Of a DNA stretch of 64,000 bases, positions 43,782-53,227 are shown one piece after another. Below the pieces are notes generated by a model, which was not told the DNA's origin, did not search any database, and worked only from the letters and a program-made list of their open reading frames with translations. This DNA comes from Thermoanaerobacterium xylanolyticum LX-11 (GTDB lineage: Bacteria; Bacillota; Thermoanaerobacteria; Thermoanaerobacterales; Thermoanaerobacteraceae). Where the stretch lies: assembly GCF_000189775.2 (NCBI RefSeq), contig NC_015555.1, positions 82,501-146,500 of the forward strand, in the 5' to 3' direction. Positions within the stretch are counted from its first letter, which is position 1. Each line of letters begins with the position of its first letter. The position numbers and the translations under genes are program-made.

Positions 43782-44771
43782 ATGGACAAGGTACTTATGT
43801 CACACGGTGGCGGCGGTTCGATGATGCAAAGCTTCATAAGCGAAATATTCATAGAAAAGTTCAATAACGAATATCTAAATCAGATGGAAGATGCAGCATT
43901 GCTGCCGGGTAAGACTGTTTTTACAACAGACAGCTTTGTAGTAAAACCTGTTTTCTTTCCAGGTGGTGACATTGGAAGGTTGGCAATATGCGGTACTGTA
44001 AATGACATCTCCATGCGTGGTGCAAAGCCGCTTTTCTTGAGTGCATCATTTATAATTGAAGAGGGATTTCCGGTTGATGACATTAAAAAGATAGTCGACT
44101 CTATGGTAGATGCTGCTAATGAAGCTGGTGTACAAATTGTGACAGGTGATACAAAAGTTGTAGAGAAAAATAGCGCAGATGGCATCTTCATAAACACTGC
44201 AGGAATAGGCATTTTGCCTGATGGAGCTTATGTGTCTATTAAAAACGGGGAACCTGGAGATGTGGTGATAGTCTCTGGGACAATTGGAGATCATGGAATG
44301 GCGGTAATGGGTGCCAGAGAAGGGCTTGACTTTGATCCTCCTCTTTTTTCTGATGTGTCGCCTTTAAATAAGATGGTACAGAAGCTTATGACTCTTAAAG
44401 ATGCTGTGAAAATCTTAAGAGATCCTACAAGGGGTGGTGTCGCAGAAGTTCTGTACGAGATTGCCAGCATGAGTAATGTGGGAATTAAAATACATGAAGA
44501 TAAGCTGCCTGTGAAAGAAAGTGTGAAATCGGCTTGCAGTATGTTAGGTATTGACTTTTTACATCTTGCAAATGAAGGAAAGCTTATATGTGTAGTTGAT
44601 AAAGATTTTGCTTATAAGGCATTGGAAATAATGAAAGGTGATAAATACGGCAAAGATGCGGCTATTATAGGTGAAATCGATGATTCTGGTCTTGTAACGA
44701 TAGAAACAGTCTATGGCACAAATAGAATCATTGATAGACCAATTGGCGAGCTTCTCCCGAGAATATGCTGA
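43782..44771 (+). CDS. hypE: Hydrogenase maturation protein HypE
   Basis: A 329-residue AIR-synthase-like enzyme that dehydrates the thiocarboxamide on its own C-terminal Cys to thiocyanate. It starts MDKVLMSHGGGGSMM and ends PRIC with that Cys. TDSFVVKPVFFPGGDIG and RDPTRGGVAEVLYEI are family motifs. ATG 43782 follows GAGGAGG; the longer frame from 43701 only overlaps hypD. It closes the operon. Confidence 0.96.
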   Translation: MDKVLMSHGGGGSMMQSFISEIFIEKFNNEYLNQMEDAALLPGKTVFTTDSFVVKPVFFPGGDIGRLAICGTVNDISMRGAKPLFLSASFIIEEGFPVDDIKKIVDSMVDAANEAGVQIVTGDTKVVEKNSADGIFINTAGIGILPDGAYVSIKNGEPGDVVIVSGTIGDHGMAVMGAREGLDFDPPLFSDVSPLNKMVQKLMTLKDAVKILRDPTRGGVAEVLYEIASMSNVGIKIHEDKLPVKESVKSACSMLGIDFLHLANEGKLICVVDKDFAYKALEIMKGDKYGKDAAIIGEIDDSGLVTIETVYGTNRIIDRPIGELLPRIC

Positions 44772-44775
44772 AAAT

Positions 44776-44804
44776 AAAAGCAGGGCATTGCCCTGCTTTC
44801 TTAA
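44776..44804 (+). terminator. Terminator of the ech-hyp operon
   Basis: AAAGCAGGGC - ATT - GCCCTGCTTT, a GC-rich perfect stem, lies 5 nt after the hypE stop and is followed by CTTAAT. Confidence 0.8.
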
Positions 44805-44915
44805 TAAGAATTTTTAAAAATTATTTTGATTATATATATGCAATTTCAATATTATGTGATAAAGTATTTATATCGAATTCTTTTAAAGCCAATTTAATTG
44901 AAAGGAACGGTCTTT

Positions 44916-45401
44916 ATGATCATTCGAAAAGCTAATATAGATGATATTAAAAGAATAAATGATATATACAATCAAGCTGTATTAAACACTACGGCAACAA
45001 TTGATACTGAACCAAGGCCATTAGAGTATCATAAAAAGTGGTTTGAGGCACACAATGACAGATATGCTGTTTTTGTGGCAATAGAAGACGACATTGTTGT
45101 AGGTTGGGCATCTTTATCCATTTGGTCTGAAAAATGCGGATATAGGGCTGTAGCGGAAGACTCGATTTACATTGATAAGTCGTACAAGGGACGTGGCATT
45201 GGGGATAAATTAATCAAGAAGATTATAGAGCACGCAAAGGAAAATGAATTTCACACTATAGTAGCCAGAATATCTGAAGGTAACGATGTAAGCATTCATT
45301 TACACGAAAAGTACGGCTTTAAAATTGTTGGCACATTAAAGGAATTAGGTTACAAGTTTAATAGATACCTGGATATTCACATATTGCAGTTGATTTTGTA
45401 A
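44916..45401 (+). CDS. GNAT N-acetyltransferase (phosphinothricin acetyltransferase-like)
   Basis: A 161-residue acetyltransferase. The acetyl-CoA pyrophosphate loop is SYKGRGIGDKL (about 88-98). The early IYNQAVLNTTATIDTEPR is typical of the PAT/YwnH group that acetylates phosphinothricin or methionine sulfoximine-type amino acids. ATG 44916 follows AAGGAA. It has no operon partner. The true substrate in this organism is unknown. Confidence 0.85.
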   Translation: MIIRKANIDDIKRINDIYNQAVLNTTATIDTEPRPLEYHKKWFEAHNDRYAVFVAIEDDIVVGWASLSIWSEKCGYRAVAEDSIYIDKSYKGRGIGDKLIKKIIEHAKENEFHTIVARISEGNDVSIHLHEKYGFKIVGTLKELGYKFNRYLDIHILQLIL

Positions 45402-45447
45402 AAAATAATACCAGGTAAATAAAAAATATTAAGGAGACAAAAGATTA

Positions 45448-46989
45448 ATGGATTTTAAGGAACTACATTTAAATGAAAAAATTTTAAAAGCTATCGACGA
45501 TATGGGATTCGAGGAGCCATCCAAAATACAGTCGGAAGTAATACCTGTTTTGTTAGAAGGTTTAGATGTAATAGGACAGGCAGAGACAGGTACCGGCAAG
45601 ACGCTGGCGTACGGTGCACCTATCATAAACAATTTTAGTTCAAATGATGGGAAAGTGTTTTGCCTTGTTTTGACTCCTACTAGGGAGCTCGCAATACAAG
45701 TAAATGATGAATTGGCCCGCATTGGGAAGTATTCTAAAGTGAGATTGCTTCCTGTCTATGGTGGCGTGCAAATAGATAGGCAGATTAAAGCAATAAAAAG
45801 AGGTGTAGACATCGTTGTAGGTACGCCTGGGAGAGTTTTGGACCTTATAAAGAGGAATGTGCTTGACTTAAAGAGTGTAAGGTACCTTGTCATAGATGAA
45901 GCAGATGAAATGATGGATATGGGGTTTATAGACGATATTAAAGAAATTATAAACCATACAAATAAAGAAAGACAGACAATGATGTTTTCTGCTACGATGC
46001 CAGATGAAATAAAAAATCTTGCAAAGAAATACATGAAAAGCGATGCGAAATTTATTTCTATCGTAAAAAAGACTATGACTGTTTCAACAGTCCAGCATTT
46101 TTATTACGAGGTAAAAAACCAAGAAAGGTTTGAATCTCTTTGCAGAATATTAGATGTTGAGGAGCCGTCAAGCACGATAATTTTCTGCAAGACAAAAAAA
46201 GAAGTTGATGAGCTTACAGAAAATATGCAGTCAAGAGGATACAATGTTGAGGGAATGCACGGCGATATGAGCCAAAATCAAAGGATAAATACGCTTAGGA
46301 AATTCAAAGAAGGTATTTTGGATTTCTTGGTAGCGACTGATGTAGCAGCAAGAGGCATAGATATTGAGAATGTGACACATGTCATAAATTACAATCTGCC
46401 ACAAGATGTAGAATCGTACGTTCACAGGATTGGCAGGACGGGAAGAGCAAATAGAAGCGGTGTTGCTTATACATTAGTAACATCAAGGGAATATCCAGCA
46501 TTGAAGAGGATAGAAAAAGCTACACGATGCAAAATAAAGCGAAAAGAACTGCCAACTGTAGATGACATATTGGAAGTCAAGTACAATAAAATGATAGCTG
46601 AAATCAAAAAGACATTGGAGAAAAATGATTATAAACGGTTTGTGCCATTGGCAATGGAGCTTGACGAAGAATACAATCTTGTAGATGTTGCGGCAGCTTT
46701 GATGGATATGTATTATGGGGAAGATGTATATAGAAATGATATTGAACGGGATTATTTAAGGCTGTTTATCAATTTAGGAAGAAAAGACAAATTCAATAAG
46801 AGGACGGCAATTAAGCTTTTTTCAGATTGCCGCATCTCAAAAAATGATATACAGGATATAGACATATTTGAAAAATTTTCGTTTGTAAATGTGGCTAAAA
46901 GCGTTGCAAAGAATATAATTGACCAATTATCTGGTAAGATAATCGATGGTAAAAGAATAAACGTAGAGATTTCAAAGCCCAGAAACTAA
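45448..46989 (+). CDS. DEAD-box RNA helicase with DbpA-like RNA-binding domain
   Basis: A 513-residue ATP-dependent RNA helicase. Motifs in order: Q motif (EPSKIQSEVIP), AETGTGKT, PTRELAIQ, DEAD, SAT, IIFCKTK, ARGIDI and HRIGRTGR. The C-terminal 75 residues resemble the DbpA/YxiN RNA-binding domain, which recognises a 23S rRNA hairpin. It probably acts in 50S assembly or cold-type RNA remodelling. The ATG follows AAGGAG. Confidence 0.92.
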   Translation: MDFKELHLNEKILKAIDDMGFEEPSKIQSEVIPVLLEGLDVIGQAETGTGKTLAYGAPIINNFSSNDGKVFCLVLTPTRELAIQVNDELARIGKYSKVRLLPVYGGVQIDRQIKAIKRGVDIVVGTPGRVLDLIKRNVLDLKSVRYLVIDEADEMMDMGFIDDIKEIINHTNKERQTMMFSATMPDEIKNLAKKYMKSDAKFISIVKKTMTVSTVQHFYYEVKNQERFESLCRILDVEEPSSTIIFCKTKKEVDELTENMQSRGYNVEGMHGDMSQNQRINTLRKFKEGILDFLVATDVAARGIDIENVTHVINYNLPQDVESYVHRIGRTGRANRSGVAYTLVTSREYPALKRIEKATRCKIKRKELPTVDDILEVKYNKMIAEIKKTLEKNDYKRFVPLAMELDEEYNLVDVAAALMDMYYGEDVYRNDIERDYLRLFINLGRKDKFNKRTAIKLFSDCRISKNDIQDIDIFEKFSFVNVAKSVAKNIIDQLSGKIIDGKRINVEISKPRN

Positions 46990-47025
46990 TTTAAAAGACT
47001 GCCAATATGGCAGTCTTTTAAATTA
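46988..47025. terminator. Bidirectional terminator after the helicase gene
   Basis: TAATTTAAAAGACTGCC and GGCAGTCTTTTAAATTA form a perfect 17-bp stem around AATAT. The stem lies between convergent genes. Confidence 0.85.
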
Positions 47026-47026
47026 G

Positions 47027-48121
47027 TTATATGCTTAAATAAAGTGATTTATTATACTCATCCATGAGAGTACTAATTAATTCTTTGACGGGTATTATCT
47101 TATCCGCTCTATAGGCATTGGCTCCAGCAAATGCAAATCCATTTTCCATTAGCCCCTTTTGAGCGTTTATGAGTGCTTGTGATATACAGTAAGGGCTTTT
47201 TTTATAGTCACACGTCTTAATGCAGTGATACAAACATTTATATGGTTTTCTTTCACCTGATTTTACATCATTAAGGAACTTATTAATGATTGCTCTACCT
47301 GGCATACCGACAGGACTCTCTATTATAGCTATATCTTCTTTTTTGCAGTTGAGATATGACTTTTTAAATTCATCTGACGCATCGCATTCATCGGTTGTGA
47401 CAAAACGCGTGGCCATTTGTACACCAGCAGCACCCATTTTTAGATATTTGTATATGTCTTCACCTGTATATATTCCACCAGCGGCAATAACAGGTATTTG
47501 CCTTCCTGAGATTTTCTCATATTGTCTTGTTTCTTCTAATACGTTTTTTAGTATTTTATCAAGAGAATAGTCAGGACTTGATATTTGCTCACTTGAATAT
47601 CCTAAATGACCACCAGCCATTGGACCTTCAACAACAACAGCATCTGGCAAATAATCGTATTTTTGCAGCCATCTTTTTGCTATAAGATTGAATGCCCTTT
47701 CAGATGAAACAATAGGTACTAATTTAGTCTTAGATGTTTTATTCAAAAATTTAGGGAGATTTAATGGGAGTCCTGCGCCGGAAAAGATTATATCAATGCC
47801 TTCATCTATTGATGCTTTAACCATGTCAGCAAAATTTGACAGTGCCACCATTATATTAACGCCAATTATACCTTTAGTTTTCTCTCTGGCTTTTTTAATT
47901 TCCTTTCTAAGTGCCCTTATATTTGCTTCAATGTAATTTGTAGCAAAATCTTTTTCCAGCATGCCGATACCTGCTGCAGATATTACACCGATGCCACCTT
48001 CATTGGCGACGGCAGAAGCGAGATTGCTTAGTGACACTCCTACGCCCATGCCACCTTGAATTATTGGCAATTTTGCTACTAAATCGCCAATTTTTAAACT
48101 TTTAATATTGATATCTATCGT
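47027..48121 (-). CDS. NAD(P)H-dependent flavin oxidoreductase (FabK/nitronate monooxygenase family)
   Basis: A protein of about 365 residues with an FMN-binding TIM barrel: PIIQGGMGVGVS near the N-terminus, VEGPMAGGHLGY (FMN/substrate loop), and PVIAAGGIYTGEDIYKYLKMGAAGVQMATRF (phosphate site). The C-terminal CLYHCIKTCDYKKSPYC holds a Cys cluster. The start is a problem. AGGAGGA at 48127-48133 is followed by ACG (48121-48119) and ATA, not by ATG/GTG/TTG. The only standard upstream start lies inside the IS inserted at 48143. The gene may have lost its start codon, or may use a non-standard one. Confidence 0.82.
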   Translation of the reverse strand, partial: TIDINIKSLKIGDLVAKLPIIQGGMGVGVSLSNLASAVANEGGIGVISAAGIGMLEKDFATNYIEANIRALRKEIKKAREKTKGIIGVNIMVALSNFADMVKASIDEGIDIIFSGAGLPLNLPKFLNKTSKTKLVPIVSSERAFNLIAKRWLQKYDYLPDAVVVEGPMAGGHLGYSSEQISSPDYSLDKILKNVLEETRQYEKISGRQIPVIAAGGIYTGEDIYKYLKMGAAGVQMATRFVTTDECDASDEFKKSYLNCKKEDIAIIESPVGMPGRAIINKFLNDVKSGERKPYKCLYHCIKTCDYKKSPYCISQALINAQKGLMENGFAFAGANAYRADKIIPVKELISTLMDEYNKSLYLSI

Positions 48122-48137
48122 AAATTCCTCCTCATAT

Positions 48138-48142
48138 GATTT
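48138..48142 (+). repeat. Target-site duplication GATTT, left
   Basis: GATTT flanks the IS on this side and recurs at 50117-50121 on the other side. Confidence 0.85.
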
Positions 48143-50116
48143 GAATATTCTCGGCAACTTCTGTTGCCTGATATATCTGAATTTCAGGAGACATATTTTA
48201 AATTTATCCCCCAAAATTTCATTCTGAAATCATTTTTCGATTTCCAATTCATTTACATCTTTATTTACATTGTAAGATTTTTTCTTTATATTTTCCTTTA
48301 TTTAACATATATGGTTACATTCTATCTTGACTTTTTTAAATCGCCCCAATAATCGAAATGGATGGTGTTTTTACCATACTACTTGTTATTGAGGTGATTT
48401 TATGTTGGGCGCATGGCGTTCGCATTCTGATTATCAGTCTTTCCTTGTCGAAAATATTCAACCCATTTATGCTTCAGATAAAAATCGTGTCATTCAATTT
48501 TCTGAAGCTTTATCTAAACTCTATAATTTAGATCTTGATGTTCTTAAACTTGTACTGGAACCTTATTATTCTAATACTGGTTCTCCAGCCAAAAACCAGC
48601 CTGAAGTTTTTCGGTCTTTTGTACTTATGTCTCTTCTTAAATGTCACAGTATTACTAAATGGGTTTACACGCTTCATCATGATGACCTTTTGTGTTACAT
48701 GATTGGCGTGTCTCCTGATAATATTCCTGGTGTTGGTACTCATTATGACTTGATTAACAGGTTATGGCTTGAGGATCCTGATATTGAAAAAGACCGACAG
48801 GATTCTCTCCATCCTTTTAAACGCAAACCACGTAAAAAACTTGCTAAAAATCAGAAGCTTCCACCACGCCACCCTGGTATTATACAGAAATTTGTTGATT
48901 TGGCTTTACAGGGTAAAATTTTTGAGTCAAGACCTGAGAAGCTTCTTCAACAAATTTTTGCCGATGTTGCTGTTAGGCCTTCCGCCAATGATGGCATCCT
49001 CGGTGATATTGAAAAACTTACTATCTCCGGTGACGGTACTTGCATTAAAACCGGCGGAAGTCCTTTCGGTATTAGAACTTGTGATTGTGCTAATAAGGGT
49101 ATATTTAATTGTGACTGCCATCGCAAGTTCTCTGACCCCGATGCTCGCTATGGTTGGGATAGTTATCATGAGACATGGTTTTATGGTTATTCTGGTTATT
49201 TTTTAGTGACATACAACGAAGAGCTTAAATCTGATATTCCGATTTATCTTCGCTTGGTTGAGGCTCCTCGTTATGATGGTGTTACTGCTATTATTGCTTT
49301 GTCTGAAGCAAGGGCTTTGTATCCTGATTTCGTTTTTGATAAATTTATTGGTGATTGTGCTCATGATAATTACCCTACTTATCATCTTCTTAATAAGTGG
49401 AATATTAAACCTGTAATTCCGCTTAATAAGAAGAATAAAAACAACAGCAAGTACCAAGGTACTATTAAAATCAATGAAAATGGTATTCCTGTCTGTATGG
49501 CAGGATTATCTATGGTTTACAATGGTTTTATGAAAGACCGTAACAGAATTAAATGGCGCTGTCCTTTTGCGACTGGTAAAGTTGATTCATGTAATTGTAA
49601 AGATAAGTGCTCCTCTTCTGATTATGGTAGAACCGTTTATACGAAGCCTTCATCTTATCCTCGCTTGTTTACCGTCATTCCACGTGGTTCTGATGAATGG
49701 AAAGGCGAGATGAAAAAGCGAACTTCTTCTGAGCGTGTTAACAAAAGGCTTCTTAATGACTATGAGTTGGAGCTATCTAAAACCAGAGGCAAAAAGCGTT
49801 GGTCTTTCTGGATTATGATACACTCTATTAATATCCATCTTGATGCTAGATTGAAAAAATCTAAGTTTGATTTTATTTCTATGCTTGATGGATTATTAGG
49901 TAGAGTAGCATAAATATTGAGTTTCCATATACTGTTAATTTTTAAACCTATTTTATTAGGCTTTATTTCTTATACTCTTTTTTTAAATTGATTTTCATTA
50001 TTTTACATTTTCTTTCCTCTTTTCAGTATTTTATCGCAAAGGCTTTGTTATTTTCTGTATCTAATTTTTAATTTATGCCATAGTATGACGCTGGAAATTA
50101 GTTTCCGAAATCACTC
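48143..50116 (+). mobile_element. Insertion sequence, copy 1 (intact, 1974 bp)
   Basis: The borders were found by comparison with the inverted copy at 56798-59369. The ends are imperfect inverted repeats (GAATATTCTCGGCAACTTCTG versus GAGTGATTTCGGAAACTAATT, read inward) and are flanked by GATTT duplications. It contains one transposase gene and about 200 bp of AT-rich non-coding sequence at its right end. It sits between a promoter (50131-50159, minus strand) and the flavin oxidoreductase gene. Confidence 0.9.
48402..49913 (+). CDS. Transposase of the 1974-bp IS
   Basis: A 503-residue DDE-type transposase with no family assigned here. ISGDGTCIKTG (about 207-217) and FIGDCAHDN (about 310-318) provide candidate Asp residues, and RTSSERVNKR near 437-446 a candidate Glu. 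Two Cys-rich segments (CDCANKGIFNCDCHRK, CPFATGKVDSCNCKDKCSSSDYGR) look like zinc-binding modules. The ATG follows GAGGTG. The second copy, at 57001-59110 (minus), is nearly identical but interrupted. Confidence 0.9.
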   Translation: MLGAWRSHSDYQSFLVENIQPIYASDKNRVIQFSEALSKLYNLDLDVLKLVLEPYYSNTGSPAKNQPEVFRSFVLMSLLKCHSITKWVYTLHHDDLLCYMIGVSPDNIPGVGTHYDLINRLWLEDPDIEKDRQDSLHPFKRKPRKKLAKNQKLPPRHPGIIQKFVDLALQGKIFESRPEKLLQQIFADVAVRPSANDGILGDIEKLTISGDGTCIKTGGSPFGIRTCDCANKGIFNCDCHRKFSDPDARYGWDSYHETWFYGYSGYFLVTYNEELKSDIPIYLRLVEAPRYDGVTAIIALSEARALYPDFVFDKFIGDCAHDNYPTYHLLNKWNIKPVIPLNKKNKNNSKYQGTIKINENGIPVCMAGLSMVYNGFMKDRNRIKWRCPFATGKVDSCNCKDKCSSSDYGRTVYTKPSSYPRLFTVIPRGSDEWKGEMKKRTSSERVNKRLLNDYELELSKTRGKKRWSFWIMIHSINIHLDARLKKSKFDFISMLDGLLGRVA

Positions 50117-50404
50117 GATTTTATAAAGTTACTCTAACATTATTTTGATGGAGAGTCAAGAAAAAAATTTTTAAAATATTAAATCCTTTAATCATGTTTT
50201 TTAAGAATCAATCAAATACAGTTGTAACAAGTGAACTGATTACAATGGCATTTCTCATTTATGCTCTTTCATATGCGATTTCAGTAAAAATATACAATTT
50301 ACGCGAATTCTAAGGTTTAATTCGAATTATATGAGGGCTTCACAAGAGATTAAATAATTTATATACTATATGTGTAGCAAATAAAGGGAGAAGGAGTGCT
50401 GAAT
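50117..50404 (+). other. Region between IS and HAD gene, with orphaned minus-strand promoter
   Basis: 288 nt without a gene. It begins with the right GATTT target duplication. On the minus strand TTGACT (50159-50154), 17 bp and TAGAGT (50136-50131) form a promoter pointing at the IS and, before insertion, at the flavin oxidoreductase gene. The rest is AT-rich without recognised elements. Confidence 0.6.
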
Positions 50405-51061
50405 GTGTTTGAGGCAGTTATTTTTGATATGGATGGCGTATTAATCGACAGTGAAACGCTGCACATACAATTGGAAGAAGATATTTTCAAGGAAATAGGA
50501 GCCAATATATCTTTTGAGGAGCATATTTCGTTTGTGGGGACAACGTCTCACTATATGTGGGAATACGTAAAGAATAAGTGCAACGTACCGTTTACAGTAG
50601 AGGAACTCGTTGAGATGGACAGAAAAAGGTATTTTGATTATATATCAAAACACGATGATGCAGTAAAGCCTATAGTAGGTGTAGACGAGCTTGTAAAAGA
50701 ATTGCATAAAAGAAACATGAGACTTGCAGTTGCTTCATCATCACCTATTGATGTAATTGAAATTGTTGTAAAAAGACTCAAGCTTGAAAACTATTTTGAC
50801 GAGCTTGTATCAGGTGATTTTGTAAAGAGAAGTAAGCCATATCCTGATATTTTTCTTTATGCGGCAGAAAAACTTAATGTTGCACCTGAAAGGTGCATAG
50901 TAATAGAGGACTCAAATAAAGGAGTTTTGGCTGCAAAAAGTGCTGGCATGAAAGTAGTGGGATTTATAAATCCTAATTCAGGTAATCAAGACATAAGTAT
51001 GGCGGACATGGAGATACGTTCATTTTCTGAATTGGATTACGAAAAATTGCAAAATATATAA
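50405..51061 (+). CDS. HAD-superfamily hydrolase (beta-phosphoglucomutase-like)
   Basis: A 218-residue phosphatase or phosphomutase of HAD subfamily I. Motif I is FDMDGVLIDSE (catalytic Asp pair), motif II is ASSSP, and motif III/IV is SKPYPDIF...VIEDSNKGVLAAKSAGM. The cap is helical, as in beta-phosphoglucomutase and sugar-phosphate phosphatases. GTG 50405 is preferred because AAGGAG lies 8 nt upstream. The substrate is not determinable. Confidence 0.9.
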   Translation: MFEAVIFDMDGVLIDSETLHIQLEEDIFKEIGANISFEEHISFVGTTSHYMWEYVKNKCNVPFTVEELVEMDRKRYFDYISKHDDAVKPIVGVDELVKELHKRNMRLAVASSSPIDVIEIVVKRLKLENYFDELVSGDFVKRSKPYPDIFLYAAEKLNVAPERCIVIEDSNKGVLAAKSAGMKVVGFINPNSGNQDISMADMEIRSFSELDYEKLQNI

Positions 51062-51151
51062 AATTGTTACATATGCTTGGAGGATTTTTAAGATTTGTGT
51101 AGAAATATATATTTGTTGTGTATTGTTGGAACTTTGAAAGGAATTGATATA

Positions 51152-52495
51152 ATGGAGCAGTACGATGTTTTTCTTATAAATCCTCCATCGTCAAGTATGA
51201 AAGATAAATACGAACATTTAGGACTTGCATATATAGCAGCTTTTTTAAGAAAAGAGCGCATCAGTGTAAAGATAGTGGATATGCCACTTTATGATTTATT
51301 TCCAGACGATGTTGTCTACGATATAAAGCAAAACAAGCCAAAATTGATAGGTGTAAGCATACCATTTCAGGATGGTGCAATTGAAGCTTTAAGGTTCATA
51401 AAAAAAATAAAGGAAACGGGCTATAAGGGGCATTTATCTGTAGGTGGCATATACCCCACTTTTTCATACGATGAGATATTGATGGAGTGCCCTCAGATTG
51501 ACACAGTTGTTTTAGGCGAAGGAGAGCTTACCTTTACAGAACTTGCAAAAAAGATACTAAATGATGAAGAATGGAAAGACTTAGAAGGCATAGTTTATAA
51601 AGACGGCGATACTTTAAAGGCAAATGACAAAAGACCTCTCATAGATGACCTTGATAGTATGCCGTATCCTGAAAGAGATACGCTTCCAATAGTAATCTTA
51701 AAGTCAGGTTTTGCCTCTATACTAACATCAAGAGGATGCTATGGAAGATGCAGCTTTTGCAGTGTTGGACCATTTTTTTCTCAGTTTGGTCAAAAATATA
51801 GGCAAAGAAGCGTAGAGAATGTCATTGATGAGATAAAAATACTATATGAAAAATACAATGTAAGAAATTTATTTTTCAACGATGCTGAGTTTGTAGGCGG
51901 TAAAGGTAAAAGTTATGAAAGGGCATATAGATTGGCTGAGGAGATCATACGAAGTGGCATGAATATCAATTTTAGCATACAGTGCAGAGTAAACGATGTA
52001 GACAAGGAGCTTTTTTCTATTCTAAAAAAGGCAGGGCTTAAAAGGGTATTTTTAGGCGTCGAATCAGGATCGCAAACAGTACTTGACCGTTTTAAAAAAG
52101 ATGTAAGGGTTGAGGACAATATAAATGCTTTAAAGATTTTAAATGATTTAGATCTTTATATATCGATGGGATTTATCATGTTCGATCCGCATATAAATTT
52201 TAAAGAGCTTAGCGAAAACATCTCTTTTATAAACAATGCTGTAAAATTGATAGGAAAGGAAAGGCTTGACTATTATCCTGTAAGTAGACTTTTGCCTTTA
52301 GCAGGTACAGAAGTTGAAAGAGATATGAAAGAAAAAGGCTTGTATAAGGGAAATTCTTTAAACTACAATTATGAATTCGATGACAAGACTATTGGATTTA
52401 TTTACAATTTATCACATAGTGTGTTCAATTTAGTTGGCAATTTAAAATCAAGGTTTAAAGGGAGCGATATCAATACTAAATGGATAAAAAGATAA
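51152..52495 (+). CDS. B12-binding-domain radical SAM protein
   Basis: A 447-residue radical SAM enzyme. The N-terminal 150 residues are a cobalamin-binding-like domain (PPSSSMKDKYEHLGLAYIAAFL opening, VGGIYPTFSYDEIL). The [4Fe-4S]-SAM motif is TSRGCYGRCSFC (CxxxCxxC, about 186-197). A TIM-barrel domain with GLKRVFLGVESGSQTVLDRF follows. Substrates of this broad class (lipids, hopanoids, antibiotics, tRNA) vary and none is indicated here. ATG 51152 follows GAAAGGAAT. Confidence 0.88.
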   Translation: MEQYDVFLINPPSSSMKDKYEHLGLAYIAAFLRKERISVKIVDMPLYDLFPDDVVYDIKQNKPKLIGVSIPFQDGAIEALRFIKKIKETGYKGHLSVGGIYPTFSYDEILMECPQIDTVVLGEGELTFTELAKKILNDEEWKDLEGIVYKDGDTLKANDKRPLIDDLDSMPYPERDTLPIVILKSGFASILTSRGCYGRCSFCSVGPFFSQFGQKYRQRSVENVIDEIKILYEKYNVRNLFFNDAEFVGGKGKSYERAYRLAEEIIRSGMNINFSIQCRVNDVDKELFSILKKAGLKRVFLGVESGSQTVLDRFKKDVRVEDNINALKILNDLDLYISMGFIMFDPHINFKELSENISFINNAVKLIGKERLDYYPVSRLLPLAGTEVERDMKEKGLYKGNSLNYNYEFDDKTIGFIYNLSHSVFNLVGNLKSRFKGSDINTKWIKR

Positions 52496-52515
52496 GCCGA
52501 AAGAGGCTTATCTTA
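52490..52515. terminator. Bidirectional hairpin terminator
   Basis: GATAAGCC - GAAAGA - GGCTTATC lies between convergent genes, followed by TTAATCATATATTG. Confidence 0.7.
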
Positions 52516-53215
52516 ATCATATATTGTATTTCTTTCATATCTATAACCTGTGTGATCTATGGTATTTGCTAATTTAGCTTTTTTAGGCAGTTTGACGTCT
52601 TTTAGGACTTCTTCTTTGAAGTTTTCGAAAGTAAGGGCATCAGTTACTCTTCTTTTGCAATTCTTTACACATGCTTGACACCCGATACATCTTAATGGAT
52701 CGTAAACTGGTTCAACTTGACCTATGATGCCCATGTCTTGCATGTGAGCTTTTATGCAGTCATTGGGGCAACCAGTGACTGCGATTTTTACGTGATAGTC
52801 ATTAGGTATATTAGCTTTTCTATCTTTAATGCAAGTGCTGTTGTATCGTAGTTGGCAAATGGGCATACCCGATTACCGATGCAAGCCGACACGTTTCTTG
52901 TGCCTGCGGCAGGGTATCCTCCTTCTTCACCTTCTATTTGGGCGCCTTCATCTTTAAGTCCTTTTATAATAGGAGATATAAGTTCATTTATCTTATCGAT
53001 TTTTTCCATAGATATTCCTGGTATTTCAAAGCCTTGGCGTGTAGTAATGTGAACAGTTCCATTGCCGTACTTTTCAGCTACTTCTTTTATTATGTCGAGA
53101 TACTTTATATTTAGATCTCCACCGGGAACTCTTATTCTCAGACCGTTATGCCTCTTTGCTTTGTCACTCTATATGCATTTTTCTTTAAAAGTTTTGTATC
53201 GATATCGAGAATCAT
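52513..53215 (-). pseudogene. asrC: Decayed anaerobic sulfite reductase subunit C
   Basis: Joined across breaks, the product matches AsrC: MILDIDTKLLKKNAYRVT, then RIRVPGGDLNIKYLDIIKEV, HITTRQGFEIPG, the siroheme region ACIGNRVCPFANYDT, TGCPNDCIKAHMQD and CIGCQACVKNCKRRVTDAL. One frameshift lies near 53160 and another near 52810 (between EKLIY and NDYHVKIAV). The segment holding the second ferredoxin cluster is absent, with the C-terminus (IDHTGYRYERN) joined directly. It is not functional. Confidence 0.85.
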
Positions 53216-53227
53216 GATTTCACCCCT

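Noticed and set aside
44046-44294. Minus-strand small frames within hypE
   Set aside because: They are antisense shadows of a well-supported gene in a continuous operon.
49203-49457. Minus-strand frame inside the IS transposase, repeated at 58055-58309
   Set aside because: It recurs only because the IS is duplicated; it is antisense to the transposase and has no ribosome site.
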